The notes under the pieces: model-generated
Told to the model about the DNA's origin: nothing
Databases searched by the model: none
Seen by the model: only the letters and a program-made list of their open reading frames with translations
Shown: one piece after another, positions 15,499-23,900 of the stretch
Numbering within the stretch: the stretch's first letter is position 1
How the letters are laid out: each line of letters starts with the position of its first letter
Translations under genes and position numbers: made by a program
Source of the DNA: Roseovarius albus
GTDB taxonomy: Bacteria > Pseudomonadota > Alphaproteobacteria > Rhodobacterales > Rhodobacteraceae
Direction of reading: 5' to 3'
NCBI RefSeq assembly: GCF_900172335.1
Contig: NZ_FWFX01000020.1
Span: 1 to 49,869, forward strand
DNA length: 49,869 nucleotides

Positions 15499-18444
15499 TC
15501 AACCCAGAGCGTCGTTGCAGCGCTGGCAGGTGCCCGGATGTGCGTGGCGGCCCACGTCTGGCAGGATTTTCCAGCAGCGCTGGCACTTCTCGCCTTCGGC
15601 CTTTTCGAACACCACACCAATGCCGTCGATCTCTGGCACACGGAAGGCCTCTGCCGGAGCCGGATCGCCGGAGATGGTCAGCCCCGAGGTGATGCAAAGA
15701 TCATCCACGTCGAAGGTCGCCAGCAAATCGCGTGTCTCTGCATCCTCGACATGCACCACAGGGGCCGCTTCTAGGCTGGAGCCGATGACTTTGTCCTGAC
15801 GCTGCATCTCAAGTGAGGCAGTCACTGCACGACGCACACGACGGATCTTGGCCATGCCAGTCTCAAGCTCTTCATTGCGCCAATTGGCTGGGGTTTCGAC
15901 GAAATCAATCAGGTGAACCGAACTGTCGTCGCCCGGGAAGCGTTCCAACCAGACCTCTTCCATAGTAAATACCAGAACAGGTGCCAGCCAGGTGGTCAGG
16001 CGATGGAACAGGATGTCCAGAACAGTCCGCGCAGCACGGCGGCGTTCGCTGTCTCCGTCACAATAGAGCGCGTCTTTGCGCACATCGAAATAGAACGCCG
16101 ACAGATCCACGGTCGCAAAGGTAAACACCGCGCTGAATACGCCTTGGAAATCATACTTGGCATAACCTTCGCGCACGACCTCATCCAGTTCGGCCAGACG
16201 GCTGAGGACCCAGCGTTCAAGGCGTGGCATATCTGCTGGCTCAACTCGGTCAGCTTCGGAGAATCCGGACAGCGATCCAAGCATGAATCGCATGGTGTTG
16301 CGCAGGCGACGATAGCTGTCAGCGGTGCCTTTGAGGATCTCGGGGCCGATACGCAGGTCAGCGGTATAGTCCGACTGCGCCACCCAAAGACGCAGGATGT
16401 CAGCGCCGTACTGTTTGGTCACATCCTCGGGTGAGATGGTGTTACCAACGGATTTCGACATCTTCATGCCCTTGGCGTCCAGCGTGAACCCGTGTGTCAG
16501 CACACCCCGATATGGCGCGTGGCCACGCGTGCCGCAGGATTGCAGCATAGAAGAGTGGAACCAACCGCGGTGCTGGTCAGTGCCTTCAAGGTAGAGATCG
16601 GCCAAGCCGTCCTCGGACCCATCTTCACGATCATTCAGCACAAAGGCGTGGGTTGAACCGGAATCGAACCACACATCCAGGATGTCATCGACCTTGTCCC
16701 ATTCTGCGGGATCAACGATGCCGTCAAGGAAGCGCTCTTTTGCGCCGTCCTTGTACCAGGCATCCGCTCCTTCAGCTTCAAACGCTTCCAGAACGCGGGC
16801 GTTGACCTCTGCGTTGCGCAGGAGGAAGCCCTCATCGGTGGGCAGCGCGCCTTTCTTGGTAAAGCAGGTCAGCGGCACGCCCCAGGCGCGTTGACGTGAC
16901 AACACCCAGTCAGGGCGCGCTTCGATCATCGAATAAAGCCGGTTACGACCGGTTTTCGGCGTCCATGTCACCAATTGATCGATGGAATTCAAAGCACGCT
17001 CACGGATTGTAGTGCCGTAGGTGTCTTTGCCGTCACCCACCGCCCTATCCACAGCGGCAAACCACTGCGGCGTGTTGCGATAGATCACCGGCGCTTTTGA
17101 GCGCCAGCTGTGCGGATAGCTGTGCTTGATCTTGCCACGCGCCAGCAGGCCGCCGACCTCGACAAGCTTGTCGATCACGGTCTTGTTCGCATCGCCCTCG
17201 CCGCCCTTGCGATTGAGGATGTATTTGCCGCCAAAAAACGGCAGGTTTGCACGGAAGCCGCCATCATCCATGACGTTGTAGGTGATGACCTGTTCCAGCA
17301 TGCCCAGATCGCGGTAGAGTTCGAATTCGTCCATACCGTGGCTTGGGGCACAGTGGACAAAGCCGGTGCCTTCGGTGTCAGTCACAAACTCTGCGGCACG
17401 GAAGTCGCGCTCGACATCCCAATATCCTTCTGCGCCATCGGCATACGCTAGCGGGTGTCTAATTTTAAGTGTACGCAATTCATCAGCGTCAATTCCGCGA
17501 ACACGCTTCCATTGATCGTCATTCAGACGCGCGCGGCCCATGACGTCCGCCGCCAGATTATCGGCCAACAGGAACTTGTCGCCCACATTGACCCAGCATT
17601 CGTCCGGTGTCCCTGTGACTTCATAAAGACCGTAAGCAATATCTTCGCCGAATACTACGGCCTTGTTCGACGGGATGGTCCAAGGCGTAGTCGTCCAAAT
17701 GACAACATGCGCATCCTGAAGCCGCAAATCAAATTTCTCGCCACTTTCTGCAGCGCCTTCAGTAATACCGGCAACCTTAAATTTCACCCAGATCGTGAAG
17801 CTTTCCTTGTCGTGATATTCGACCTCGGCATCGGCCAGCGCAGTTTTTTCAATCGGCGACCACATCACAGGTTTTGAGCCCTGATAGAGCGTTCCGGTCA
17901 TCAGGAATTTCTGGAACTCTTCCGCGATGATACGCTCGGCGCGGAAATCCATCGTCAGGTACGGCTTTTCCCACTTGCCCGTGATGCCAAGGCGCTTGAA
18001 TTCCTCGCGTTGCACATCGATCCAGCCTTCGGCGAATTTGCGGCATTCCTGACGGAAATCGATCAGATCGACTTCATCCTTGTTCTTGCCCTTTTTGCGG
18101 TATTGCTCTTCGATCTTCCACTCGATCGGCAGGCCGTGGCAATCCCAACCGGGGATATAGCGCGCGTCCCGCCCCATCATCTGCTGGCTGCGCACCACCA
18201 TGTCCTTGAGAATCTTGTTCAGCGCGTGCCCGATGTGCAGGTGACCATTGGCATAGGGTGGGCCATCGTGAAGGGTGAAAGGCGGGCGCCCTTCGGCCTT
18301 GTCACGCAGGCGATCATAAACGCCGATTTTATTCCAACGCTCCAGCCAGGCAGGCTCGCGCTTGGGCAGGCCGGCGCGCATTGGAAAATCGGTTTCGGGC
18401 AGATTGAGTGTCTCTTTGTACTCAGGCATATCGGCGCACATCAC
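15499..18444 (-). CDS. ileS: Isoleucine--tRNA ligase
   Basis: A cytosolic class I synthetase that charges tRNA-Ile and edits valine. The 981-residue protein has HIGH at residues 70-73, KMSKS near residue 660 and a C-terminal zinc module with Cys954, Cys957, Cys973 and Cys976. The start at 18444 gives MMCADMPEYKETLNLP; the second or third Met could be used equally, since the conserved part begins at EYKETLNLP. It is apparently monocistronic, with a terminator-like hairpin 54 bp downstream. Confidence 0.97.
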   Translation of the reverse strand: MMCADMPEYKETLNLPETDFPMRAGLPKREPAWLERWNKIGVYDRLRDKAEGRPPFTLHDGPPYANGHLHIGHALNKILKDMVVRSQQMMGRDARYIPGWDCHGLPIEWKIEEQYRKKGKNKDEVDLIDFRQECRKFAEGWIDVQREEFKRLGITGKWEKPYLTMDFRAERIIAEEFQKFLMTGTLYQGSKPVMWSPIEKTALADAEVEYHDKESFTIWVKFKVAGITEGAAESGEKFDLRLQDAHVVIWTTTPWTIPSNKAVVFGEDIAYGLYEVTGTPDECWVNVGDKFLLADNLAADVMGRARLNDDQWKRVRGIDADELRTLKIRHPLAYADGAEGYWDVERDFRAAEFVTDTEGTGFVHCAPSHGMDEFELYRDLGMLEQVITYNVMDDGGFRANLPFFGGKYILNRKGGEGDANKTVIDKLVEVGGLLARGKIKHSYPHSWRSKAPVIYRNTPQWFAAVDRAVGDGKDTYGTTIRERALNSIDQLVTWTPKTGRNRLYSMIEARPDWVLSRQRAWGVPLTCFTKKGALPTDEGFLLRNAEVNARVLEAFEAEGADAWYKDGAKERFLDGIVDPAEWDKVDDILDVWFDSGSTHAFVLNDREDGSEDGLADLYLEGTDQHRGWFHSSMLQSCGTRGHAPYRGVLTHGFTLDAKGMKMSKSVGNTISPEDVTKQYGADILRLWVAQSDYTADLRIGPEILKGTADSYRRLRNTMRFMLGSLSGFSEADRVEPADMPRLERWVLSRLAELDEVVREGYAKYDFQGVFSAVFTFATVDLSAFYFDVRKDALYCDGDSERRRAARTVLDILFHRLTTWLAPVLVFTMEEVWLERFPGDDSSVHLIDFVETPANWRNEELETGMAKIRRVRRAVTASLEMQRQDKVIGSSLEAAPVVHVEDAETRDLLATFDVDDLCITSGLTISGDPAPAEAFRVPEIDGIGVVFEKAEGEKCQRCWKILPDVGRHAHPGTCQRCNDALG

Positions 18445-18510
18445 AGGCGTCCTTCATCATGTATCTTGATCTGGGTTGTCTGGGTCGGCGCGATCTTTCA
18501 TACGCCTTGT

Positions 18511-18541
18511 CCCGGCGGCTCGTCTAGCTCAGAGCGCCGGG
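18511..18541. other. Hairpin in the spacer upstream of ileS
   Basis: CCCGGCG and CGCCGGG form a perfect 7-bp stem around a 17-nt loop containing TAGCTCAGAG. It lies about 65 bp upstream of the ileS ATG, so it could be in the ileS leader. The loop resembles a tRNA D-arm, but no complete tRNA can be folded here. Confidence 0.35.
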
Positions 18542-18716
18542 CATATAATTCGAATAATGATCGCGAACATATGTGTCATTGCGCGCCTTATAGGCCGGGC
18601 TTTGGCCCACGTCCAGAGGGGCCAGCCCCGCGCGACATTTTTCCCGATTGCAGGCGAAAAGACACCCTCTATGGTGGTTTTGCAATGTGAGTGTGTAGCC
18701 AGAGTTGACCAGCGCC

Positions 18717-19898
18717 ATGCTAAGCAAAGACATCGGGATCGCCGGAGCCGGTATCGGTGGGTTGACCGCAGCAGCAGCTTTGAGTGCCAAGGGCCACAAG
18801 GTCACGGTGTTCGATCAGTTCACCACACCTGCGCCGGTGGGATCGGGGTTGGTGATTCAGCCTGTCGGGCAGGATGTGCTTGATTTGATTGGAGCCGGTG
18901 ACATGGCGCGCCAGATGGGACAACCGATCACACGCATGCTGGGTCATGAGAGCCAAAGCATGCGGGTGATTTTGGATGTGACCTATGACCCAAAACAGCG
19001 CACCGGTCGCCATGGTCTGGCAATGCATCGCTCGGCCTTGTTTCATTGCGTGTTGACAACAGCGCAAAAAGCCGGGGCGACCCTCTGCCCGGATCATCCG
19101 GTGACAGGGGTCACAGATGGCGACAAACGCCAATTGCTTTTTGCGGGTGGGGACAAAAGCCCGCCTTTCGATCTGGTTATCGACAGCACAGGGGCGAAAT
19201 CTCCGCTCTCTCCGCTTGTCCCCCGCGCCCTGCCATATGGCGCGATCTGGGGCACGGTGGACCGCCCCACCGAGACGTCCTTGCCTATCGATCTGTTGTC
19301 ACAACGCTACCGCAAAGCGCATCGGATGATCGGCATCCTGCCGGTGGGAAGGCTGTCAAATGACCCAACAATCAAGACCGCTCTGTTCTGGTCATTGACG
19401 CAAGCGGATTATGCCGCATGGCGGGCCGCACCGCTCGATGAATGGAAGGCGAAGGCCACCGCGCTCTGGCCGGATATGGCCCCCTTTCTGGAAAGGATCA
19501 CGGACCATGCTCAGATGACGCCCGCCTTTTATTCTCATGGCACACTGCGCTCTCCGGCTGCAAAAGGCCTGGTCCATATCGGCGATGCCGCCCACCGCGC
19601 CAGCCCACAACTGGGGCAAGGCGCGAATATGGCGCTATTGGATGCCTGGGCGCTCAATCTGGCGCTGCAAGACCACGATGATCTTGCTGATGCGTTGGAC
19701 CGCTATTGCCGAATGCGGCGCAGGCACCTGTGGCTCTACCAACTGATGAGTGCGGCCTTCACCCCGCTCTATCAATCCGACAGTCGCTGGCTGCCACGCC
19801 TGCGTGACCACATCCTGACGCCCTTGTCGCGCATTCCCCCCGCGCCCAGCGTCCTATCGAGACTGGTCTGCGGCGATCTGGTCCCCCCGATCCGCTGA
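18717..19898 (+). CDS. FAD-dependent monooxygenase (UbiH/salicylate hydroxylase-like)
   Basis: A flavoprotein aromatic-hydroxylase-type enzyme of about 393 residues. The N-terminal Rossmann motif GAGIGG binds ADP of FAD, and GDAAHRASPQLGQGANMA near residue 285 is the second FAD-binding motif of this class, which uses NAD(P)H and O2. No membrane segment is seen. The substrate cannot be told; it is not beside catabolic or ubiquinone genes. The ATG at 18717 is preferred; a TTG at 18705 in the same frame would add four residues, and neither has a strong ribosome site. The next gene, a haemoglobin, starts about 40 bp downstream. Confidence 0.87.
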   Translation: MLSKDIGIAGAGIGGLTAAAALSAKGHKVTVFDQFTTPAPVGSGLVIQPVGQDVLDLIGAGDMARQMGQPITRMLGHESQSMRVILDVTYDPKQRTGRHGLAMHRSALFHCVLTTAQKAGATLCPDHPVTGVTDGDKRQLLFAGGDKSPPFDLVIDSTGAKSPLSPLVPRALPYGAIWGTVDRPTETSLPIDLLSQRYRKAHRMIGILPVGRLSNDPTIKTALFWSLTQADYAAWRAAPLDEWKAKATALWPDMAPFLERITDHAQMTPAFYSHGTLRSPAAKGLVHIGDAAHRASPQLGQGANMALLDAWALNLALQDHDDLADALDRYCRMRRRHLWLYQLMSAAFTPLYQSDSRWLPRLRDHILTPLSRIPPAPSVLSRLVCGDLVPPIR

Positions 19899-19934
19899 TC
19901 TGCCCTTGAAACACCCCGCTGCTTGTCGCATGTC

Positions 19935-20351
19935 ATGGCCATGAGTACCGCCCTGCCCCCACGTTTTGCCATCACCCGCCCCGAGATCGAACGGGTGGTT
20001 GCGGCGTTTTATGCGTCAGTTCGAAATCATCCCGGTCTGGGCCCGGTGTTTGCGGTGCATGTGGATGACTGGCCCAAGCACGAGGTCAAGGTGGCAGATT
20101 TCTGGGCCAATACCATCCTGCACGAACGCAGCTACGAGGGCAGCCCGATGGCGGCTCACCTAAAAGCGGGCAATGTCAAACCGGGGATGTTTTCCACTTG
20201 GCTGGACCTATTCGACTCGGTACTACGCGCAGAACTGACCGAGGAACAAGCCGCCGCGTGGTCTGCCCTAGCCCACCGCATCGGGCGCAGCCTGCGCGCA
20301 GGTGTCGTCGACCGCGAGACCCTACCCGGAGGCATTCCGAAACTGTTCTAA
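19935..20351 (+). CDS. Group III truncated haemoglobin
   Basis: A small haem protein of the 2-over-2 globin fold, about 138 residues. The sequence has ITRPEIERVVAAFYASVR at the start, then DWPKHEVKVADFWANTIL and GSPMAAHL, with the last His as the likely proximal haem ligand, as in group III trHbs (Campylobacter Ctb type). Proposed roles are in NO and O2 chemistry. The ATG at 19935 or 19941 is preferred to an upstream in-frame TTG at 19923. It follows the monooxygenase gene in the same direction, so the two may be co-transcribed. Confidence 0.88.
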   Translation: MAMSTALPPRFAITRPEIERVVAAFYASVRNHPGLGPVFAVHVDDWPKHEVKVADFWANTILHERSYEGSPMAAHLKAGNVKPGMFSTWLDLFDSVLRAELTEEQAAAWSALAHRIGRSLRAGVVDRETLPGGIPKLF

Positions 20352-20425
20352 ACCTCGCCAATCCCGAGGACGACGCCAAAGGCGGAGGACGAGACATCCA
20401 ATGCGCCGCAAGGCGCTCCTTCAGA

Positions 20426-21211
20426 TCACTTGCCCTTGCGCATACGTTCCATCGTCATGAGCGCACGCAGCCACTGCTGTGATCCCACCAGACGGCGAAA
20501 GGCGCGTTGTAACTCGGCAGTACCGTCACGTTCATACCAATGGCCTTGGGATATGATGATCCGTTCCGGTGCGAAATCAATCATCTTTTCAACGCTTTCC
20601 TCAAGCGACTGCCGATTGAAACCACGGGCCATCCGATAGGGCATTTTACCGTCGGTGTATTCCGTACCCGCCAGCCAGACGATGGGTCGCATCCAAGCCG
20701 GCAAAGCGTTGGTGTCATGGGCCTGAATAATGTCAGAGACAATTAACGTCGCGCTGGCCTGATGAAAAAACACCACCTCGCGATGCCGCCAGCTGCCGCG
20801 CACCAACATCTGGCCCAATTGCCCATGCCATTCTGCCTCAGCCTGATCGATGTCCAGCTCGCGGTCCACCCGAACCTGTTCCAGACTTTCCTCGGCCAGT
20901 TCAGGCACCCCCGGTGCCCCGTAGACAATCGCGTCCTTATAAGCCGCCTGCCACATAGGCAGCGATGCCAGATAATTGGTATTGGGCACGACCAGATATT
21001 TGACCGGCCCCAGCGCCTCCAGCTCGGCCAGCAAATTTTCGGTCAGCGTCGTGGGCGCATGCACCCACAGGCTGCCATCATCGAGCCGGGCCACTGAGGC
21101 CCGCGACCCACGCAGGATCCAGCCTGACTGGACGGGCGCGCCGTCAATCACCCACAGCCCGTCCGCTACGGGTTTTAAGGTATCAAAAGGCGCATGTGCT
21201 CGTCCGGTCAT
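20426..21211 (-). CDS. DUF4336 domain-containing protein
   Basis: The 261-residue protein starts PFDTLKPVADGLWVIDGAPVQ, and PLRV/GSRASVARLDDGSLWVHAPT-type strands plus VVPNTNYL and YGAPGVPE follow. This is the DUF4336 pattern, related to the metallo-beta-lactamase fold but with few canonical metal histidines. The function is unknown. No signal peptide is evident. It is the last gene of a minus-strand group after the two cyclophilin genes (6 bp after the second) and converges with the haemoglobin gene. Confidence 0.75.
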   Translation of the reverse strand: MTGRAHAPFDTLKPVADGLWVIDGAPVQSGWILRGSRASVARLDDGSLWVHAPTTLTENLLAELEALGPVKYLVVPNTNYLASLPMWQAAYKDAIVYGAPGVPELAEESLEQVRVDRELDIDQAEAEWHGQLGQMLVRGSWRHREVVFFHQASATLIVSDIIQAHDTNALPAWMRPIVWLAGTEYTDGKMPYRMARGFNRQSLEESVEKMIDFAPERIIISQGHWYERDGTAELQRAFRRLVGSQQWLRALMTMERMRKGK

Positions 21212-21217
21212 ATCTGT

Positions 21218-21766
21218 TTAGTCGGTGACTGTGACCTTGGTCATCACGTCCGGCTTGCCGCTGACTGTGCCAGACTGGCCTGAGCCGCGCTTGATCTTGT
21301 CAACGACCTCCATGCCTTCGGTCACCTGTCCTACAACCGTATATTGCCCATCCAGATGCGGGGCAGACTGGAACATGATGAAGAATTGGCTGTTGCCACT
21401 GTCTGGGCTACTTGATCGGGCCATGCCGACCGTGCCACGCACGAACGGTTGGTTTGAGAACTCGGCCTTCAGGTCTGGGCGATCACTGCCACCCGATCCG
21501 GCAGAGGCGAGATTTCCACTGTCCACCTTGCCAAATTCCACATCACCGGTTTGCGCCATAAAACCGTCGATAACCCGGTGAAAGGCGACGCCATCATAGG
21601 CCCCTTCGGTGGCCAGTGCGGCGATCTGCTCAACATGTTTTGGCGCGACATCCTCCAGCAGGTCGATCTTGATCGTGCCGTTGGCTTTGCCAGACACTTC
21701 AATCTCAAGCCCGGTGGCCAGCGCGGGGCTGGCCAGAAGGGCAAATACAGCTGCCAGTTTACGCAT
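21218..21766 (-). CDS. Peptidylprolyl isomerase, cyclophilin type, exported
   Basis: A cyclophilin that speeds cis-trans isomerisation at prolines. From the ATG at 21766 the protein has 182 residues, starting MRKLAAVFALLASPALATG, a clear signal peptide, so it acts in the periplasm. A longer upstream frame is rejected because this ATG overlaps the end of the preceding cyclophilin gene (ATGCGTAA) and begins with the signal peptide. Core motifs are FHRVIDGFMAQTGDV and a GMARSSSPDSGNSQFFI element. With the cytosolic paralogue upstream it forms a pair common in Rhodobacterales. Confidence 0.92.
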   Translation of the reverse strand: MRKLAAVFALLASPALATGLEIEVSGKANGTIKIDLLEDVAPKHVEQIAALATEGAYDGVAFHRVIDGFMAQTGDVEFGKVDSGNLASAGSGGSDRPDLKAEFSNQPFVRGTVGMARSSSPDSGNSQFFIMFQSAPHLDGQYTVVGQVTEGMEVVDKIKRGSGQSGTVSGKPDVMTKVTVTD

Positions 21767-22265
21767 CAGCGGCAACCTTGACGCTGACCATGCGGTCGGG
21801 GCTTGCTGGTGGCTCGCCACGCACGATGGCATCGACATGTTCCATGCCGTCAATCACGCGGCCATAGACGGTGTACTGACGATTCAGGAAGTGGTTGTCT
21901 TTGAAGTTGACAAAAAACTGGCTGTTGGCGCTGTCGGGGTTCTGGCTGCGTGCCGCACCCAAGGTACCGCGGTCATGCGGAACGCCGCTGAATTCGGCCT
22001 TCAGGTTTGGCAAATCACTACCGCCAGTGCCGGCCATGCGAATGTTGAAATCTTTTTCCATGTTGCCATTGGCCACATCGCCAGTCTGCGCCATGAAGCC
22101 GTCGATCACGCGGTGGAAGGCCACGTTGTCATAAGCGCCCGAGCGTGCCAGCTCTTTCATCCGCTCGCAGTGGCCCGGGGCCACATCCGGCAGCAATTCG
22201 ATTGTCACGGTGCCGTCTTTGAGTTCCATCAGGATGGTGTTTTCGGGGTCTTTGATTTCGGCCAT
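21759..22265 (-). CDS. Peptidylprolyl isomerase, cyclophilin type, cytosolic
   Basis: A 168-residue cyclophilin without signal peptide. Motifs include FHRVIDGFMAQTGDV, GAARSQNPDSANSQFFV and YTVYGRVIDGME. AAGGAG 7 nt before the ATG supports the start. It overlaps the exported paralogue by 8 bp, so both should be translated from one mRNA, with DUF4336 as the third gene. It is divergent from pgk across 130 bp. Confidence 0.93.
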   Translation of the reverse strand: MAEIKDPENTILMELKDGTVTIELLPDVAPGHCERMKELARSGAYDNVAFHRVIDGFMAQTGDVANGNMEKDFNIRMAGTGGSDLPNLKAEFSGVPHDRGTLGAARSQNPDSANSQFFVNFKDNHFLNRQYTVYGRVIDGMEHVDAIVRGEPPASPDRMVSVKVAADA

Positions 22266-22395
22266 CGGGCGCTCCTTCGATAAAGATTTGACTGATACCT
22301 AGGCGCTTCGTTCACGATTGCCAAGTATCTGCAGTTGACGCGCAGACCTCTTCGCGCCATGAGAGGCGCGAAATTGCGTAACGGAGGGTTGTGGC

Positions 22396-23580
22396 ATGGG
22401 CTGGAAAACACTGGATGACATGGATCTGAGCGGTAAAACCGTGCTGACACGTGTGGACATCAACGTGCCGGTCAAAGACGGCATCGTCACCGACGCCACC
22501 CGGATCGAACGGATCGTGCCCACCATCAAAGATATTCTGGCACGCGGCGGTAAGCCAATCCTGATCGCTCACTTTGGCCGCCCAAAGGGTAAGGTCGTGC
22601 TGGACATGTCCCTGCGCGTGGCCGTGCCAGCGCTGGAAGCGGCGCTTGGCCGCTCGGTCACTTTGCTGGAAACATTGGAAGGCGCGGAAGCGCTGACCGA
22701 CGAAGCGAAAGCCGCTGATGTCCTGCTGCTGGAAAACATCCGGTTCCATCCAGGTGAAGAGGCAAACGATGCCGCGTTTGCCAAACGTCTGGCGGGTCTG
22801 GGCAATATCTATTGCAACGATGCCTTCTCCGCCGCGCACCGTGCCCATGCTTCGACCACCGGCATTGCACAGCATATGCCATCCTGCGCCGGCCGCCTGA
22901 TGCAGGCGGAGCTGGAAGCGCTGGAAGCCGCCCTTGGTGCGCCGCAGCGCCCTGTTGTCGCCGTGGTTGGTGGCGCGAAAGTATCCACCAAGCTCGACCT
23001 GCTGGGCAATCTGGTTGAAAAGGTCGATCAACTGGTCATCGGTGGCGGCATGGCCAACACCTTCCTGGCCGCGCAGGGGCTGAACGTAGGTAAATCGCTG
23101 TGCGAGCACGACATGGCCCCTACAGCGCGCGAGATCATGACCAAGGCCGGGGCCGCGGGATGTGAAATCCTGTTGCCTGCCGACGTGGTTGTGGCCCGCG
23201 AATTCGCCGCCAATGCCGCCAATGAAACAGTGCCCGCCCATGCCTGCCCCGAAGATGCGATGATTTTGGATGCCGGCCCGCAAAGCGTGGCCCGCGTTGG
23301 TGCAGCGCTGGACAGCGCCAAAACCCTGATCTGGAACGGCCCGCTGGGCGCGTTTGAAATCGAACCTTTTGACATGGCCACCAACGCCGCCGCAAAACAC
23401 GCCGCCGCGCTGAGCAAAGCGGGCAAACTGACCTCGGTCGCCGGGGGTGGCGATACAGTCGCCGCCCTGAACAAGGCCGGGGCCGCGGAGGATTTCACCT
23501 ATATCTCCACCGCAGGCGGTGCGTTCCTAGAATGGATGGAAGGCAAAGAACTGCCGGGTGTTGCTGCGTTGAACGGATAA
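22396..23580 (+). CDS. pgk: Phosphoglycerate kinase
   Basis: Transfers phosphate between 1,3-bisphosphoglycerate and ADP in glycolysis and gluconeogenesis, in the cytosol. The 394-residue length is normal. Visible motifs are [12 protein letters not shown] at the N-terminus (signature RVDxNVP), [31 protein letters not shown] and the C-terminal nucleotide loop [17 protein letters not shown] precedes the ATG. It stands alone here, not next to gap or fba. Confidence 0.97.
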   Translation: MGWKTLDDMDLSGKTVLTRVDINVPVKDGIVTDATRIERIVPTIKDILARGGKPILIAHFGRPKGKVVLDMSLRVAVPALEAALGRSVTLLETLEGAEALTDEAKAADVLLLENIRFHPGEEANDAAFAKRLAGLGNIYCNDAFSAAHRAHASTTGIAQHMPSCAGRLMQAELEALEAALGAPQRPVVAVVGGAKVSTKLDLLGNLVEKVDQLVIGGGMANTFLAAQGLNVGKSLCEHDMAPTAREIMTKAGAAGCEILLPADVVVAREFAANAANETVPAHACPEDAMILDAGPQSVARVGAALDSAKTLIWNGPLGAFEIEPFDMATNAAAKHAAALSKAGKLTSVAGGGDTVAALNKAGAAEDFTYISTAGGAFLEWMEGKELPGVAALNG

Positions 23581-23900
23581 TATAGAGACCATCTACGGCT
23601 AACCCTGCTCACTAAATTCTGCAGATCATCGAAAAATGGTCTGCAACATAGCCCTGTATTTGCAGCGCTCGTCTGGATCGAACCCATTGCACTGAATGCT
23701 GCGGGAAACATGAGCGTTCACTCGATTGGCTCTCCGTCAAATGAAATGTAACCATCGAGATCTGCCAACGATGTTTGGAAGTTCTTTTGATATAGGTTTA
23801 GTTCACACCATTTGTGCTTGCGACAATCAGCAGTCAGAGATTTCATCACATGAGTATCTGGGCCAGTCGATTGCATTGATGTGCAGAATTCTCACATGCC
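23581..23900. other. Spacer between convergent pgk and the caspase gene
   Basis: About 320 bp. Composition falls to clearly lower GC after pgk. Short frames such as 23726-23914 have no support. I see no clear terminator, RNA or repeat. Confidence 0.5.

Noticed and set aside
18511..18541. tRNA D-arm-like sequence TAGCTCAGAG between ileS and the monooxygenase
   Set aside because: No anticodon arm, T-arm or acceptor partner can be folded around it; kept only as a hairpin.
22312..23400. A 362-codon minus-strand frame opposite pgk
   Set aside because: It is fully antisense to pgk, whose identity is secure, and its translation has the biased His/Gln/Gly content of a mirror frame.
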